A stretch of 64,000 bases of DNA from Streptomyces sp. Act143 (GTDB taxonomy: Bacteria > Actinomycetota > Actinomycetes > Streptomycetales > Streptomycetaceae): NCBI RefSeq assembly GCF_003143935.1, contig NZ_QFRX01000001.1:8395507-8459506 (forward strand), given 5' to 3'. The position numbers and the translations under genes are program-made. Shown piece by piece: positions 36,250 to 44,716 of this stretch. Every line of letters starts with the position of its first letter. The stretch's first letter is position 1. The notes under the pieces are model-generated. The model made no database searches and was not told where the DNA came from. It saw only the letters and a program-made list of their open reading frames with translations.

Positions 36250-37431
36250 ATGAATACCGACGCCACCCGGGCGCACAATCCGCTTCGCCGATTCAGCATC
36301 GATGAACTGCGGCGTCGCAGAGGAATCAAGTGGCGCCGCTATCCGCAGGACGTTCTGCCCCTCTGGATTGCCGACATGGACGCCGAGCCGCCGGCCGCCG
36401 TGGTGGACGCCGTACAGGAGGCACTCGCCGTCGGAGACACCGGGTATCCGCCGTTCGACTCGGCGCTGGCCGAGGCCTGGGACCGGTTCGCCTCGCTGCG
36501 CTGGGACTGGCGGGTGGACCCGGCGTCGACCCTGGTCGTGCCGTCCGTCCTGACAGGTGTCAGCGAGACGCTCAAGGTGATCACGGCGCCCGGTGACTCC
36601 GTCGTCGTCAACACCCCGGGCTACGGACCGCACGGGCACATCGTCCGTCGGCTCGGGCGGCGGCTGATCGAGGTCCCGCTCAATGCCGACGACCGGATCG
36701 ATCTGGAAGCGCTGCGTGCCGCCTTCAGCGGCGCGCCGGACGGCCACCGCCCCAGGGCCCTGCTGCTGTGCAGCCCGCACAACCCCACCGGTACGGTCCA
36801 CACGGCCGAGGAGCTGTCGGCGGTGGCCGAACTGGCTGGCACCTTCGGAGTGCGGGTGGTGACGAACGAGATCCACGCGCCACTCGTGCCCGTCGGCGCG
36901 CGCCACGTGCCCTATTTGAGCCTGCCCGGCACGGAGGACGCGGTGTCGGTCTTCTCCGCCTCCAAGGGATGGCACCTGTCGGGCTTTCGCGGCGGGCTGC
37001 TGGTGTGGGGCGACGGGGCCGCCGCGGACATGCGGCGCATCCCCATGGACATGGCCCACGAGTTGAGCGGCATCGGCATCATCGCCCAGACCGCGGCACT
37101 GACCCACGGGACCGACTGGCTGGACGGGCTCCTCGCCGGCCTGGACGAGAACCGCCGGCTCCTCGGCGATCTCCTCGCCCTGCATCTTCCCGCGGTCCGT
37201 CACCGGCAGCCGCAGGGCACGTACCTGGCCTGGCTGGACTGCCGTGACCTCGGGCTGGGGGACGATCCCGCCACCGTCTTCCTCGACCGGGGCCGGGTCG
37301 CGCTCACTCCGGGCGCGGAATTCGGACCGGGCGGGGAGGGGCACGTACGCCTCAACTTCGCGACGTCACCGGACATCCTCACCGAGGCCGTCCGCCGCAT
37401 GGGAACCGCTCTGGGTACTCCGGCGGCATAG
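36250..37431 (+). CDS. MalY/PatB-type PLP C-S beta-lyase with altered PLP aspartate
   Basis: The 393-residue protein has the MalY/PatB layout: opening LRRRRGIKWRRYPQDVLPLWIA in outline, ADMD at 41-44, NPTG at 178-181, Schiff-base Lys239 (SASKGWHLSGFRGG) and the C-terminal Arg in HVRLNFA. These enzymes cleave cystathionine or cysteine conjugates to thiol, pyruvate and ammonia. Position 206, normally the Asp of SDEIH that pairs with the PLP ring nitrogen, is Asn here (TNEIH; codon AAC). The ATG at 36250 has GAAGGGAAG upstream. Confidence 0.9.
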   Translation: MNTDATRAHNPLRRFSIDELRRRRGIKWRRYPQDVLPLWIADMDAEPPAAVVDAVQEALAVGDTGYPPFDSALAEAWDRFASLRWDWRVDPASTLVVPSVLTGVSETLKVITAPGDSVVVNTPGYGPHGHIVRRLGRRLIEVPLNADDRIDLEALRAAFSGAPDGHRPRALLLCSPHNPTGTVHTAEELSAVAELAGTFGVRVVTNEIHAPLVPVGARHVPYLSLPGTEDAVSVFSASKGWHLSGFRGGLLVWGDGAAADMRRIPMDMAHELSGIGIIAQTAALTHGTDWLDGLLAGLDENRRLLGDLLALHLPAVRHRQPQGTYLAWLDCRDLGLGDDPATVFLDRGRVALTPGAEFGPGGEGHVRLNFATSPDILTEAVRRMGTALGTPAA

Positions 37432-37779
37432 CCCGCGGTACGTCGGTCACCGCGGGCGGCGACACGCCTGCGCCGCGGCCACGGCCTTCGGCGGCTGAGA
37501 CCGGCAGGTTGCCGCCCCGGCCTTCGGCGGCTCAGACCGGCAGGCAGTATGCCGCCCCGGCCTTCGGCGGCCGAGACCGGCAGTACGCCGCCCCGGCCCG
37601 GCGGCAGCGGTGTCGACGAGGGGGCCGGGGAACGTCGGGCCGGCCGGCGCTCGGCGGCGTACGGTGTCGCATGGCGCCGGAATCCGGACCCGCGGCCACA
37701 ACTCGCCGGGCACGGAACGCCGTTGGGCGGGCGGCCTGCCAGCCCGGTGGTCCGCCCACTCCGACCGGCAACGATGTCA
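37432..37779. other. Intergenic region between convergent PLP genes
   Basis: About 350 bases with no gene. The left half consists of a three-copy GC-rich tandem repeat. Confidence 0.55.
37483..37594. repeat. 36-40-bp tandem repeat, three copies
   Basis: Units at 37483-37518, 37519-37558 and 37559-37594 all start GGCCTTCGGCGGC and end GCCGCCCC. The middle copy is 4 bp longer. Confidence 0.8.
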
Positions 37780-38898
37780 TCAACCGCTGCCGGTGACGGC
37801 CCCGCGTGCGAGCGCCGCGAGGAGCCTGCCGATCCGGTCCGCTCCCTCGGCGACGTCGATGGCGTCCCCCGCGCAGTTGATGCGGATGTGGCCCGCCCCG
37901 GCAGGACCGAACAACTCCCCGGGGGAGACGGCGACGCGCGCCGTGCGATCCAGCAGTTCGCTCACCGCGCGCCCCGACCCGCCCAGGCCCGAGACGTCCA
38001 GCCACAGGAACATCCCTGCCTCCGGCACCTCCACGTCGACGCCGTGGGACCGGAGAATGCGGGTGCACAGTGCCTTCTTGTGGGCCAGTTCCTCGCGTAC
38101 GTCCGCCAGGTACCCCGGGCCCGCTTCCAGCGCGGCCAGCGCCAGCCGCTGCGACGGGACGGCGACGCTCATGCCCAAGGTCCAGTGCATCCGCGTGACG
38201 GGCGCGACCAGGTCGGCCGGGCCTGCCGCGCAGCCCACCCTGGTCCCCGCGAGCGCGAACGACTTGGAGACGCTGTCCAGCACCAGCGTCCGCTCGGGGG
38301 CCTCGGCCGCGACGGACGCGTAACCGTCTTCGACGAGGTCGGCGTGGATCTCGTCGGACACGATGAGGACATCGTGCCGGCGGGCCGCCGCGGCGACGCG
38401 GGAGAGCGCCTGCGGGGACAGCACCCTGCCGGTGGGATCGGACGGGCTGTTCACCACGACGAGGCGGGCGCCGCGCATGCGCGCGGACAGGGCCGTGGAG
38501 TCGGCCTCGCTGAGCCGGTAGCCGTCGGCCACCCGGCCCAGCGCCTCGACCGTGCTGCGGTACGCCGCAACTCCCGGGTCGGGAACGAGTATCCGGTCGC
38601 CCGGCGCGGTGAGCGCGGCGACGATCGACGTGAAGGCGAGGGAGGACCCGGCGGTCACGGTCGCCGTGAGGTCGGGGGAGTCCACGCCGCAGCGCAGGCG
38701 TACCCTGCGCTCGAACGCGGCGCGCAGGTCCGGCACTCCGCCCGGGAGGGCGTATCCGACGGCATCGGTGCCGGTGGAGGCCGGAGGCCGGTGCGACGGT
38801 GTCCCGAGATCCATGAACAGGGGACGCACGGTCATGCCATCGCCTCCACGGTCACGCAGCTCCAGCAGCGTCCGCTCGCTGTCCTCGCGTGGGCTCAT
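37780..38898 (-). CDS. Class I/II aminotransferase
   Basis: A 372-residue fold-type I PLP protein. Asp182 (IVSDEIHADL) contacts the PLP nitrogen, Lys212 (DSVSKSFALAGTRVG) is the Schiff-base lysine, and Arg in HIRINCA should bind the substrate carboxylate. The usual NPTG asparagine is Asp154 (SDPTG). It is similar in size and motifs to the MalY/aminotransferase branch and may be a transaminase or a C-S lyase. The ATG at 38898 is divergent from the desulfidase-like gene at 39232. Confidence 0.9.
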   Translation of the reverse strand: MSPREDSERTLLELRDRGGDGMTVRPLFMDLGTPSHRPPASTGTDAVGYALPGGVPDLRAAFERRVRLRCGVDSPDLTATVTAGSSLAFTSIVAALTAPGDRILVPDPGVAAYRSTVEALGRVADGYRLSEADSTALSARMRGARLVVVNSPSDPTGRVLSPQALSRVAAAARRHDVLIVSDEIHADLVEDGYASVAAEAPERTLVLDSVSKSFALAGTRVGCAAGPADLVAPVTRMHWTLGMSVAVPSQRLALAALEAGPGYLADVREELAHKKALCTRILRSHGVDVEVPEAGMFLWLDVSGLGGSGRAVSELLDRTARVAVSPGELFGPAGAGHIRINCAGDAIDVAEGADRIGRLLAALARGAVTGSG

Positions 38899-39231
38899 GC
38901 GGCACCGTTCTCCTCATCCTCGTCGTGCCCATTACGGTCTCGGCGACGACGAGCAGCCGCTTGGGGTCCTCGGACGAGACCCACTGGTACTCGAAGCAAA
39001 TTCGAGAAACGGCCGCGACAAATGGAACCAGCCGACGCCGCACGCTGTCGCGCCAAGCCTGCCCATTTTACCTTCCCTTTGCATCAAGGTGAAGTGTGTC
39101 CGAGATCTGCGGACAGATCACCTAGTTGTAGCGTCAACGTTTTTCAAGGTGGCTGTGGCCGCGTTCGGCGGCGGACGTCGGGACGCAAGGTGTGCACACA
39201 TCTTTCCGCCATCACAGTTGAGGAGTGGCCG
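38899..39231. other. Divergent promoter region aminotransferase / desulfidase
   Basis: 333 bases with no gene. The part 39050-39160 is relatively AT-rich and likely holds the rightward promoter. GAGGAG 8 nt before 39232 is the ribosome binding site. Confidence 0.5.
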
Positions 39232-39783
39232 ATGTACTCCGACGCGAGAAGCAAGCGGGTCGTACTCGTCTCGCACTGCATCCTGAACGCCAATTCCCTC
39301 TCGGACGGAACCGCCGACTACCCGGCGGTGAACAGCGACATCGTTCAGCTGCTGGCCCGCTCGGACATCGGAATCATTCAGATGCCGTGTCCCGAGCTCA
39401 TGTGTCTGGGCCTCGACCGAGGCGATGTGCGCGGAGCCGAGCGGCATGTCGTGGTGGAGAACACCCGGATCCGGGCGGAACTCGAGAAGCCGTCGACCCA
39501 CCGGATGCTCATGTCCTACGTCGACCAGGTCACGTTCCAGGCGGAACAGTACGTCACGGCCGGTTTCGACCTGCTGGGCATCATCGGCGTCGACCGGTCA
39601 CCCAGCTGCGGCGTCAACACCACGTCGAAGGGCGGCCGAGAGGTGGCGGGCCAAGGGGTTTTCGTGGAGAGCCTCCAGGCGGCCCTCCATGAGAAAGGCA
39701 TTTCGGTCCGTCTGGTCGGGACGAAAGGCCGCAGGACCGAGGAAGCCCTGCGGATGATCAAGGACATGATCGACGGAACCTGA
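39232..39783 (+). CDS. TudS/DUF523-related putative desulfidase
   Basis: The 183-residue protein has Cys16 (VSHCILNAN), Cys53 and Cys58 (PCPELMCLG) and the family motif RSPSCG with Cys126. Three of these would ligate a [4Fe-4S] cluster, as in the thiouracil desulfidase TudS. The N-terminus KRVVLVSHCILN resembles the TudS-related group rather than classic DUF523. It likely removes sulfur from a thio-compound or handles sulfide. Its neighbours are a C-S lyase and two other PLP enzymes. Confidence 0.8.
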   Translation: MYSDARSKRVVLVSHCILNANSLSDGTADYPAVNSDIVQLLARSDIGIIQMPCPELMCLGLDRGDVRGAERHVVVENTRIRAELEKPSTHRMLMSYVDQVTFQAEQYVTAGFDLLGIIGVDRSPSCGVNTTSKGGREVAGQGVFVESLQAALHEKGISVRLVGTKGRRTEEALRMIKDMIDGT

Positions 39784-40316
39784 GCCGGGCGGGATCTCCG
39801 CGCCCAGCGCGGTAAGAAACGTATCTCAATATATCCACTATGCTCCGTACCGTCGCGCGAACCAAGCCACACGTCACACCTCGCGGGTGTGAACCGGAAC
39901 CGCGGTGCATCCGGTTGATGTGTGGCGGAGTACCGGCTTCACCGGAAAGGAATCCATGAAGCCACCCGGCGGAGGCGCCGAGCAGGCCCCTCTGCTCCCG
40001 CGGGGGCGACGCCAGCCATCTCCGACGACGCGGGTACCGCCGCGTCGCTTCGGCAGCCCGGCCGCCCCCGCTCGTCCGGCCGAGCCAGTCACATGGCTTA
40101 GGGTGGCCGACCCCCGGCCCCGCTGAGCCAGGCGGCAGCTTTTTCCGCCGAAACAGCAGCTCAGAGCCGCCGCCGTGGAGGCCCGGTGCGGAGCCTGGGC
40201 TGCGGTCGGCCGGGGGCGACGACACGCCCCACGATCCCGTCAGCTGACGGATGTCCTGAACGCCGCCATCCACAAAAGTGGATCCAGGACCTCGCGCTGC
40301 GGAAGGAGTTTCCGTC
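39784..40316. other. Largely non-coding region upstream of SsgA-like gene
   Basis: About 530 bases. An AT-rich stretch at 39815-39845 may be a promoter. A short hairpin (CACACC/GGTGTG, about 39873-39891) follows. A 56-codon frame with a good ribosome binding site is listed separately. Otherwise nothing is recognised. Confidence 0.5.
39956..40126 (+). CDS. Possible small protein, 56 residues
   Basis: An ATG at 39956 follows GGAAAGGA by 5 nt and opens a 56-codon frame rich in Pro, Arg and Ala (start MKPPGGGAEQAPLLPRG). No family is recognised, and the composition is what GC-rich non-coding DNA would also give. Listed only because of the good ribosome binding site. Confidence 0.25.
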   Translation: MKPPGGGAEQAPLLPRGRRQPSPTTRVPPRRFGSPAAPARPAEPVTWLRVADPRPR

Positions 40317-40787
40317 ATGAACGGTGACCAGTCAGGTCTTCGGATTCGCGAGACGGCGCCTGAAGGACCGGCTCCTCTGCATCTGCGGCTCGGCCGCGTG
40401 CTGAGCGACGAAACGACGCACCCCATGCGGGCGGAGTTCCGTTTCGACCCCGGCGCACCCATGATCTGCTCCGTCACGTTCAAACCCGGGCCGGGGATGA
40501 GTGTGACCTGGAGGATCGGCCGGGAACTGCTCTACCGAGGCCTCTTCGAGGACAGCGGCGAATGGGACGTACAGGTGTGGCCCGCGGTGGACGACGAGCA
40601 GGGCCTGGCGTGGCTGATGCTCGACTCCAAAGGGCGCAACGCCCTGTTCCGGCTCCCCATCGCCCCCTTGGCCGCATGGCTGGAGGCCACCTACCAGGCT
40701 GTTCCGGCCGAGGAGGAGGGCCAGAGCCTGGACTGGGACTCCTTCATCGAGGAGTTGCTCGACACCCCCGGCCCCCCGGCCCAGTGA
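40317..40787 (+). CDS. SsgA-like protein (second copy)
   Basis: The 156-residue protein has the SsgA-like profile: RAEFRFDPGAPMICSVTF, VTWRIGRELLYRGL, DVQVWPAV, then NALFRLPIAPLAAWLEATYQ and an acidic C-terminus. It has the same domain length as the copy at 7728 but is clearly diverged from it. A strong GGAAGGAG precedes the ATG at 40317. It stands alone, with no whiB partner. The role is probably in septation or spore-wall assembly; the specific function is unknown. Confidence 0.85.
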   Translation: MNGDQSGLRIRETAPEGPAPLHLRLGRVLSDETTHPMRAEFRFDPGAPMICSVTFKPGPGMSVTWRIGRELLYRGLFEDSGEWDVQVWPAVDDEQGLAWLMLDSKGRNALFRLPIAPLAAWLEATYQAVPAEEEGQSLDWDSFIEELLDTPGPPAQ

Positions 40788-40908
40788 CCGGCCCCGCCCC
40801 TGCGTAAGACCCGCCCGCGCGCCCACACCGCGTCCGACGGCGCCTCAAGCGGTGCCCCGTTCCGAGCCGGCCCGTCAGTCAACCATCGAGTAACACATGG
40901 GAGAAGTC

Positions 40909-41757
40909 ATGGCCTCGCCGACCCGTTTCACCCTCACCGAGCACTCGCCGACCTTCTGGCGCGTCACGTTCGACAACCCGCCCGTCAACCTGGTCGACGG
41001 GACGATGACCCGTGAACTGGACGAGGTCTTCACCCGCGCGGAGAACAGCAACCGCGTCGCCGTCATCGTCTTCGACAGCGCCGACCCCGAGTTCTACCTG
41101 GCGCACTACGACCTGTCCGCGAAGGACGAACTGGATCACGTCCTCGCCCACCCGGACGAGGTCCACCCCTACACGGCGCTGCTGACGCGGCTCACCAAAC
41201 TCCCCTTCGCGACGATCTCCTCGATCAGGGGCATCGCGCGGGGTGCGGGCAGCGAATTCCTGCTGGCCACCGACATCCGCTTCGCGAGCCGGGAGCGGGC
41301 CGTCATCGGCCAGTTCGAGATCGGCATGAGCGCCATCGCCGGCGGCGGCCCGGCCACCCGTCTGCCCGGACTCGTCGGCCGGGGCCGGACGTTCGAGATC
41401 CTCTACGGCGGCCTCGACATGGACGGCGCACGCGCGGAGAGCTACGGATACGTCAACCGGGCCTTCCCCGACGGCGAACTCGACGCCTTCGTCGACGAAC
41501 TCGCCACCCGTATCTCCTCCTTCGATCTCCAGACGATCAAGGACATCAAGCATTTCGTCAACGTCGCCACCCTGCGGCCGGACGCCGAGTTCAAGGACCA
41601 GATGGACGCCTTCTGGGCCGCCGTGAACCGCCCGGCGCAGCAGCACGTCGCAAAGCACCTGTTCGATTCGGGACTTCAGCAGCGCAGCGATCTCGAGCGC
41701 GAACTCCCGCAGTGGGTGACGCGCTTCCAGTACAGGTCCGCCATCGACGGAAGCTGA
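40909..41757 (+). CDS. Enoyl-CoA hydratase/isomerase (crotonase) family protein, copy 1
   Basis: The 282-residue crotonase-fold protein keeps both glutamates of enoyl-CoA hydratases, Glu116 (GAGSEFLLA) and Glu137 (GQFEIG). The oxyanion-hole segment is TISSIRGIARGAG. The unusual N-terminus SPTFWRVTFDNPPVNLVD is shared with the proteins at 48461 and 49534. It probably acts on a CoA thioester, substrate unknown. GGGAGAA precedes the ATG at 40909; the ATG at 40897 overlaps it. It is followed closely by an aquaglyceroporin. Confidence 0.9.
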   Translation: MASPTRFTLTEHSPTFWRVTFDNPPVNLVDGTMTRELDEVFTRAENSNRVAVIVFDSADPEFYLAHYDLSAKDELDHVLAHPDEVHPYTALLTRLTKLPFATISSIRGIARGAGSEFLLATDIRFASRERAVIGQFEIGMSAIAGGGPATRLPGLVGRGRTFEILYGGLDMDGARAESYGYVNRAFPDGELDAFVDELATRISSFDLQTIKDIKHFVNVATLRPDAEFKDQMDAFWAAVNRPAQQHVAKHLFDSGLQQRSDLERELPQWVTRFQYRSAIDGS

Positions 41758-41810
41758 CCGCTCGCTTCCGGTGATGCCGTCCGAACTTCACTCAGTGCTC
41801 AGGAGTCATG

Positions 41811-42800
41811 ATGGCTGTTGAAGTACCCCCTTTGATCAAACCCTCCGGGATCAGGCGCAGAGGCGGACTGCTGGGCGAATGCCTCGCGGAGTGTCTGGGC
41901 ATGTTCGTCCTCATCTCCTTCGGGTGCGGAGTGGCGGCCATGGCCGTTGCGGCCCTGCCCGGTTCGGGCCGCACCGCGGGAGCCACGACGAGTTTCGTGG
42001 CGGCGGGCGACTGGGTCATGCCCGTGATGGGCTGGGGCCTGGCCGTCGCCTTCGCCATCTACGTGGCCGGCGGCGTCAGCGGCGCCCATCTCAACCCGGC
42101 GGTCACCCTGGCCTTCGCGATACGCCGCCGGTTCCCCTGGAGCAAGGTCGGCCCGTACGTGGTCGCCCAGGTCGTCGGCGCGTTCGCCGGTGCGGCGCTG
42201 GTGTACGCGGTGTACCACGACGCGATCAGCGCCCTCGACCACCAGGCGACGGGGCCCAAGACGAACGGCCACACACTCGGCACCTTCTCCATCTTCAGCA
42301 CGTTCCCCGCCGCCTACTTCCACGGCGGCATCTGGGGGCCGTTCCTGGACCAGGTCGTCGGCACCGCGTTCATGCTCATCTTCATCATGGCGGTCATCGA
42401 CCTGCGCAATCCGGCGGTCCGAGTCTTCCTGGGCCCCCTGGTGATCGGTCTCGGTGTCGCCGCCATCGGTCTGTCCTACGGTGCGAACGCGGGCTACGCC
42501 ATCAACCCGGCCCGCGACTTCGGCCCGCGTGTGTTCGCCTGGGCCATGGGCTGGAACGAGCTGGCGCTGCCCGGCTCGTCACCGGGCTCCTTCAGCAACT
42601 ACTTCTGGATCCCCCTCGTCGCGCCCCTCGTCGGCGGCGTGATCGGCGTCCTCGTCTACGACCTCCTGATCGGTGACGTCCTGCACGCGCGAACCCTCAT
42701 GGCCAAGCAGCCGGAGGTCGGCTGCACCCGCCCGGTGACGAGCGAGAAGAAGACGCTGAGCCCGGTCGCGTCATCTCGGTCGCAGACCTCGTCCCGATAG
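41811..42800 (+). CDS. Aquaglyceroporin (MIP family glycerol/small-solute channel)
   Basis: The 329-residue integral membrane protein has six helices and two half-helices bearing NPA motifs at 95-97 (GAHLNPAV) and 232-234 (AINPARDFGPR). Asp after NPAR is the glycerol-facilitator marker. It should pass glycerol or similar neutral solutes. The C-terminal 40 residues are cytoplasmic and unconserved. AGGAG lies 5 nt before the ATG at 41811, with another ATG at 41808. Confidence 0.93.
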   Translation: MAVEVPPLIKPSGIRRRGGLLGECLAECLGMFVLISFGCGVAAMAVAALPGSGRTAGATTSFVAAGDWVMPVMGWGLAVAFAIYVAGGVSGAHLNPAVTLAFAIRRRFPWSKVGPYVVAQVVGAFAGAALVYAVYHDAISALDHQATGPKTNGHTLGTFSIFSTFPAAYFHGGIWGPFLDQVVGTAFMLIFIMAVIDLRNPAVRVFLGPLVIGLGVAAIGLSYGANAGYAINPARDFGPRVFAWAMGWNELALPGSSPGSFSNYFWIPLVAPLVGGVIGVLVYDLLIGDVLHARTLMAKQPEVGCTRPVTSEKKTLSPVASSRSQTSSR

Positions 42801-42807
42801 AGCGGGC

Positions 42808-43185
42808 CTACCTTCCGCCCGGTACCTGCGGGAGGTCCCGGTCGAAGCGCTCCGCCTGCCGAGGCCGGGGCGCTTCGAAGGGCAGGATGCCGACGCGCGC
42901 GGCGGTCAGGGTGTCGGCGTGGGAGTGGATCCGGTCGATGTACCCGTCGCGTACGCGGTACACGAACACGTATTCGTTGACGTAGTCGCGCCCGTCGTGG
43001 GTCTGCGCCCGCATGCCCTGCAGCACGGCCGCCGTGTCGCCGTCGGCGATGACCCGGTGGACGGTGCGCCGTACCGACTCGACCCGGACGAAGCGGCCCG
43101 CGTGACCGTTGGTCAGCCAGCCCGCGACGACGTCTCGCCCGACGACCGGATCGGCCTGCTCGGAGGCGGGCGGCTGGAACACCAC
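42808..43185 (-). CDS. SnoaL/NTF2-like protein, apparently N-terminally truncated
   Basis: From the first usable start (GTG at 43185) the frame gives 125 residues. The core is DPVVGRDVVAGWLTNGHAG, VRRTVHRVIADGDTAAVLQG, YVNEYVFVYRVRDGYIDRIH: an NTF2-fold polyketide-cyclase-like protein. Family members have a further N-terminal helix. Here LLVAH continues in frame upstream, then a TAG cuts it off, so the first helix is lost or degraded. It may be non-functional. It is divergent from the P450, with a MarR box between them. Confidence 0.6.
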   Translation of the reverse strand: MVFQPPASEQADPVVGRDVVAGWLTNGHAGRFVRVESVRRTVHRVIADGDTAAVLQGMRAQTHDGRDYVNEYVFVYRVRDGYIDRIHSHADTLTAARVGILPFEAPRPRQAERFDRDLPQVPGGR

Positions 43186-43519
43186 ATGTGCGACCAGCAG
43201 CTACGGCCTGCTCATACATGGTGCGAACCCGCCTTCCTGTACTGCGCCCGGATGCCGGGCCTCCCGGTCTCGGGCACCACACACGTGCGCCCGCTTCCCG
43301 GGTACATATGTTGCCGTCCGGCCGCTACGGATGCGACACATGACATTGACTTGATTTGTCAAGTATCTGGTGGTTGGCTGAGCCCGGTGGGGCCGTGACC
43401 GCTCGTCGGCAATCCCGGTCCGGCGCGCTGCGCCCGTGGCCGCCGAAACGGACATTACCCGGCATCGGCCTTCGGTATCTGTCCGGCACCGCCCGTCCGG
43501 GCCCGTACGAGGAATGAAG
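43186..43519. other. Divergent promoter region NTF2-like / P450
   Basis: 334 bases with no gene. It contains the 16-bp palindrome at 43349-43364 and the P450 leader. Confidence 0.5.
43349..43364. promoter_or_regulatory. MarR-type box upstream of P450
   Basis: ACTTGATTTGTCAAGT, a perfect 6+4+6 palindrome with the TTGA-N4-TCAA core, lies about 155 bp before the P450 start. The same core is found at the marR promoter and two other promoters here. Confidence 0.7.
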
Positions 43520-44716
43520 ATGACTGAACGTCTGACGCGCGGTTTCGCCGTGACGAACCGAGAGCCCAAGTGCCCGTTCGATCCGTCGCGCCGTCTCGCC
43601 GAGATGGGCCGGCAGGAGATCCCGCCCGTCGTGCCGATGTATGAGCCGCGGTTCGGCGACGCCGACGTCCACCTGGTGTCCCGGTACGCCGACGTCCGTG
43701 CGGTCCTGGCAGACCGGCGCCTGCGGTACAGCCACCTGCCCCAGGCCGACGGAAACCCCCGTACGTTCATGCCGGGCTTCCTGCCGGACTTCGACGGCGC
43801 GGAACACGTCCGACTGCGGCGCATGATCTCCGGGATCGTCGCGCCCAAGCACGTGCACCACCTCCGCCCGGTCATCGAGCAGACCGTCGAGCAGTGTCTG
43901 GACGAGATGGACAAGGCGGGGCCGGGTGCCGACCTGATCGCTGCGTACGCGCTCGCGGTGCCGTCGACCGTGATCAGCGAGGTGCTGGGCGTTCCCCCGG
44001 CGTTCCGCGACGAGTTCCACACCCTCAGCACACGGATCGTGAACTTCGCCAACGCCCCTGCCGAGTACTTCGCGCACCTCGCCAAGTTCGGCGCCTACAT
44101 GACCGAACTCGTCGACGACATCCGCCGGCGCCCCGCAGAGGGGCTCATCTCCTCGCTGCTGCAAGGACACCACGGAGAGGTCAGCAACGCGGAGGTCATC
44201 GGCCTGTCCAGTGCGCTCGTCGTGGCGGGGCACGAGACGACCGCGTCGATGATCGGCGTGAGCGCACTGGCACTGATCCAGCAGCCCGAGCAGCTCGCGC
44301 TGCTGCTCGACGAGAACGTCGCCACGGCGGACGCCGTGGAGGAACTGCTCAGGTACATGAGCGTCTCGGGTGTGTTCCCCCGCGCGGCCACCGAGGACGT
44401 CACCTTCGACGGATGGCAGGTCAAGGAGGGGGAGCGGGTCCTGGTGTCGCTGCTGAACGCCAACCGCGACCCGGAGCTGCTGGCGGACCCCGACCGGCTT
44501 GACCTGTCGCGTGCGCCGGTCGCCCATGTGGCGTTCGGGCACGGCCCGCACCAGTGCCCGGGCCAGCAACTGGCGCGTATGGAACTCCAGTTGGCCCTGC
44601 CGGCCCTGTTCCGCCGCTTCCCCGCCCTGCGGCTCGCGGTCCCGGCGGAGGACCTGGTCTTCCACCGCGACGGGCCGAACGTGTACAGCGTGGCGGCCCT
44701 GCCCGTCACCTGGTGA
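43520..44716 (+). CDS. Cytochrome P450
   Basis: The 398-residue soluble bacterial P450 has the I-helix AGHETT (236-241), the ExxR motif EELLR (274-278) and the heme loop FGHGPHQCPG with Cys346. It is a monooxygenase needing ferredoxin and reductase, neither of which is next to it. Length and motifs fit CYP107/CYP105-type enzymes of streptomycetes. GAGGA lies 6 nt before the ATG at 43520; an ATG at 43514 abuts that site. Its stop overlaps the start of a broken aldo/keto reductase. Confidence 0.94.
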   Translation: MTERLTRGFAVTNREPKCPFDPSRRLAEMGRQEIPPVVPMYEPRFGDADVHLVSRYADVRAVLADRRLRYSHLPQADGNPRTFMPGFLPDFDGAEHVRLRRMISGIVAPKHVHHLRPVIEQTVEQCLDEMDKAGPGADLIAAYALAVPSTVISEVLGVPPAFRDEFHTLSTRIVNFANAPAEYFAHLAKFGAYMTELVDDIRRRPAEGLISSLLQGHHGEVSNAEVIGLSSALVVAGHETTASMIGVSALALIQQPEQLALLLDENVATADAVEELLRYMSVSGVFPRAATEDVTFDGWQVKEGERVLVSLLNANRDPELLADPDRLDLSRAPVAHVAFGHGPHQCPGQQLARMELQLALPALFRRFPALRLAVPAEDLVFHRDGPNVYSVAALPVTW

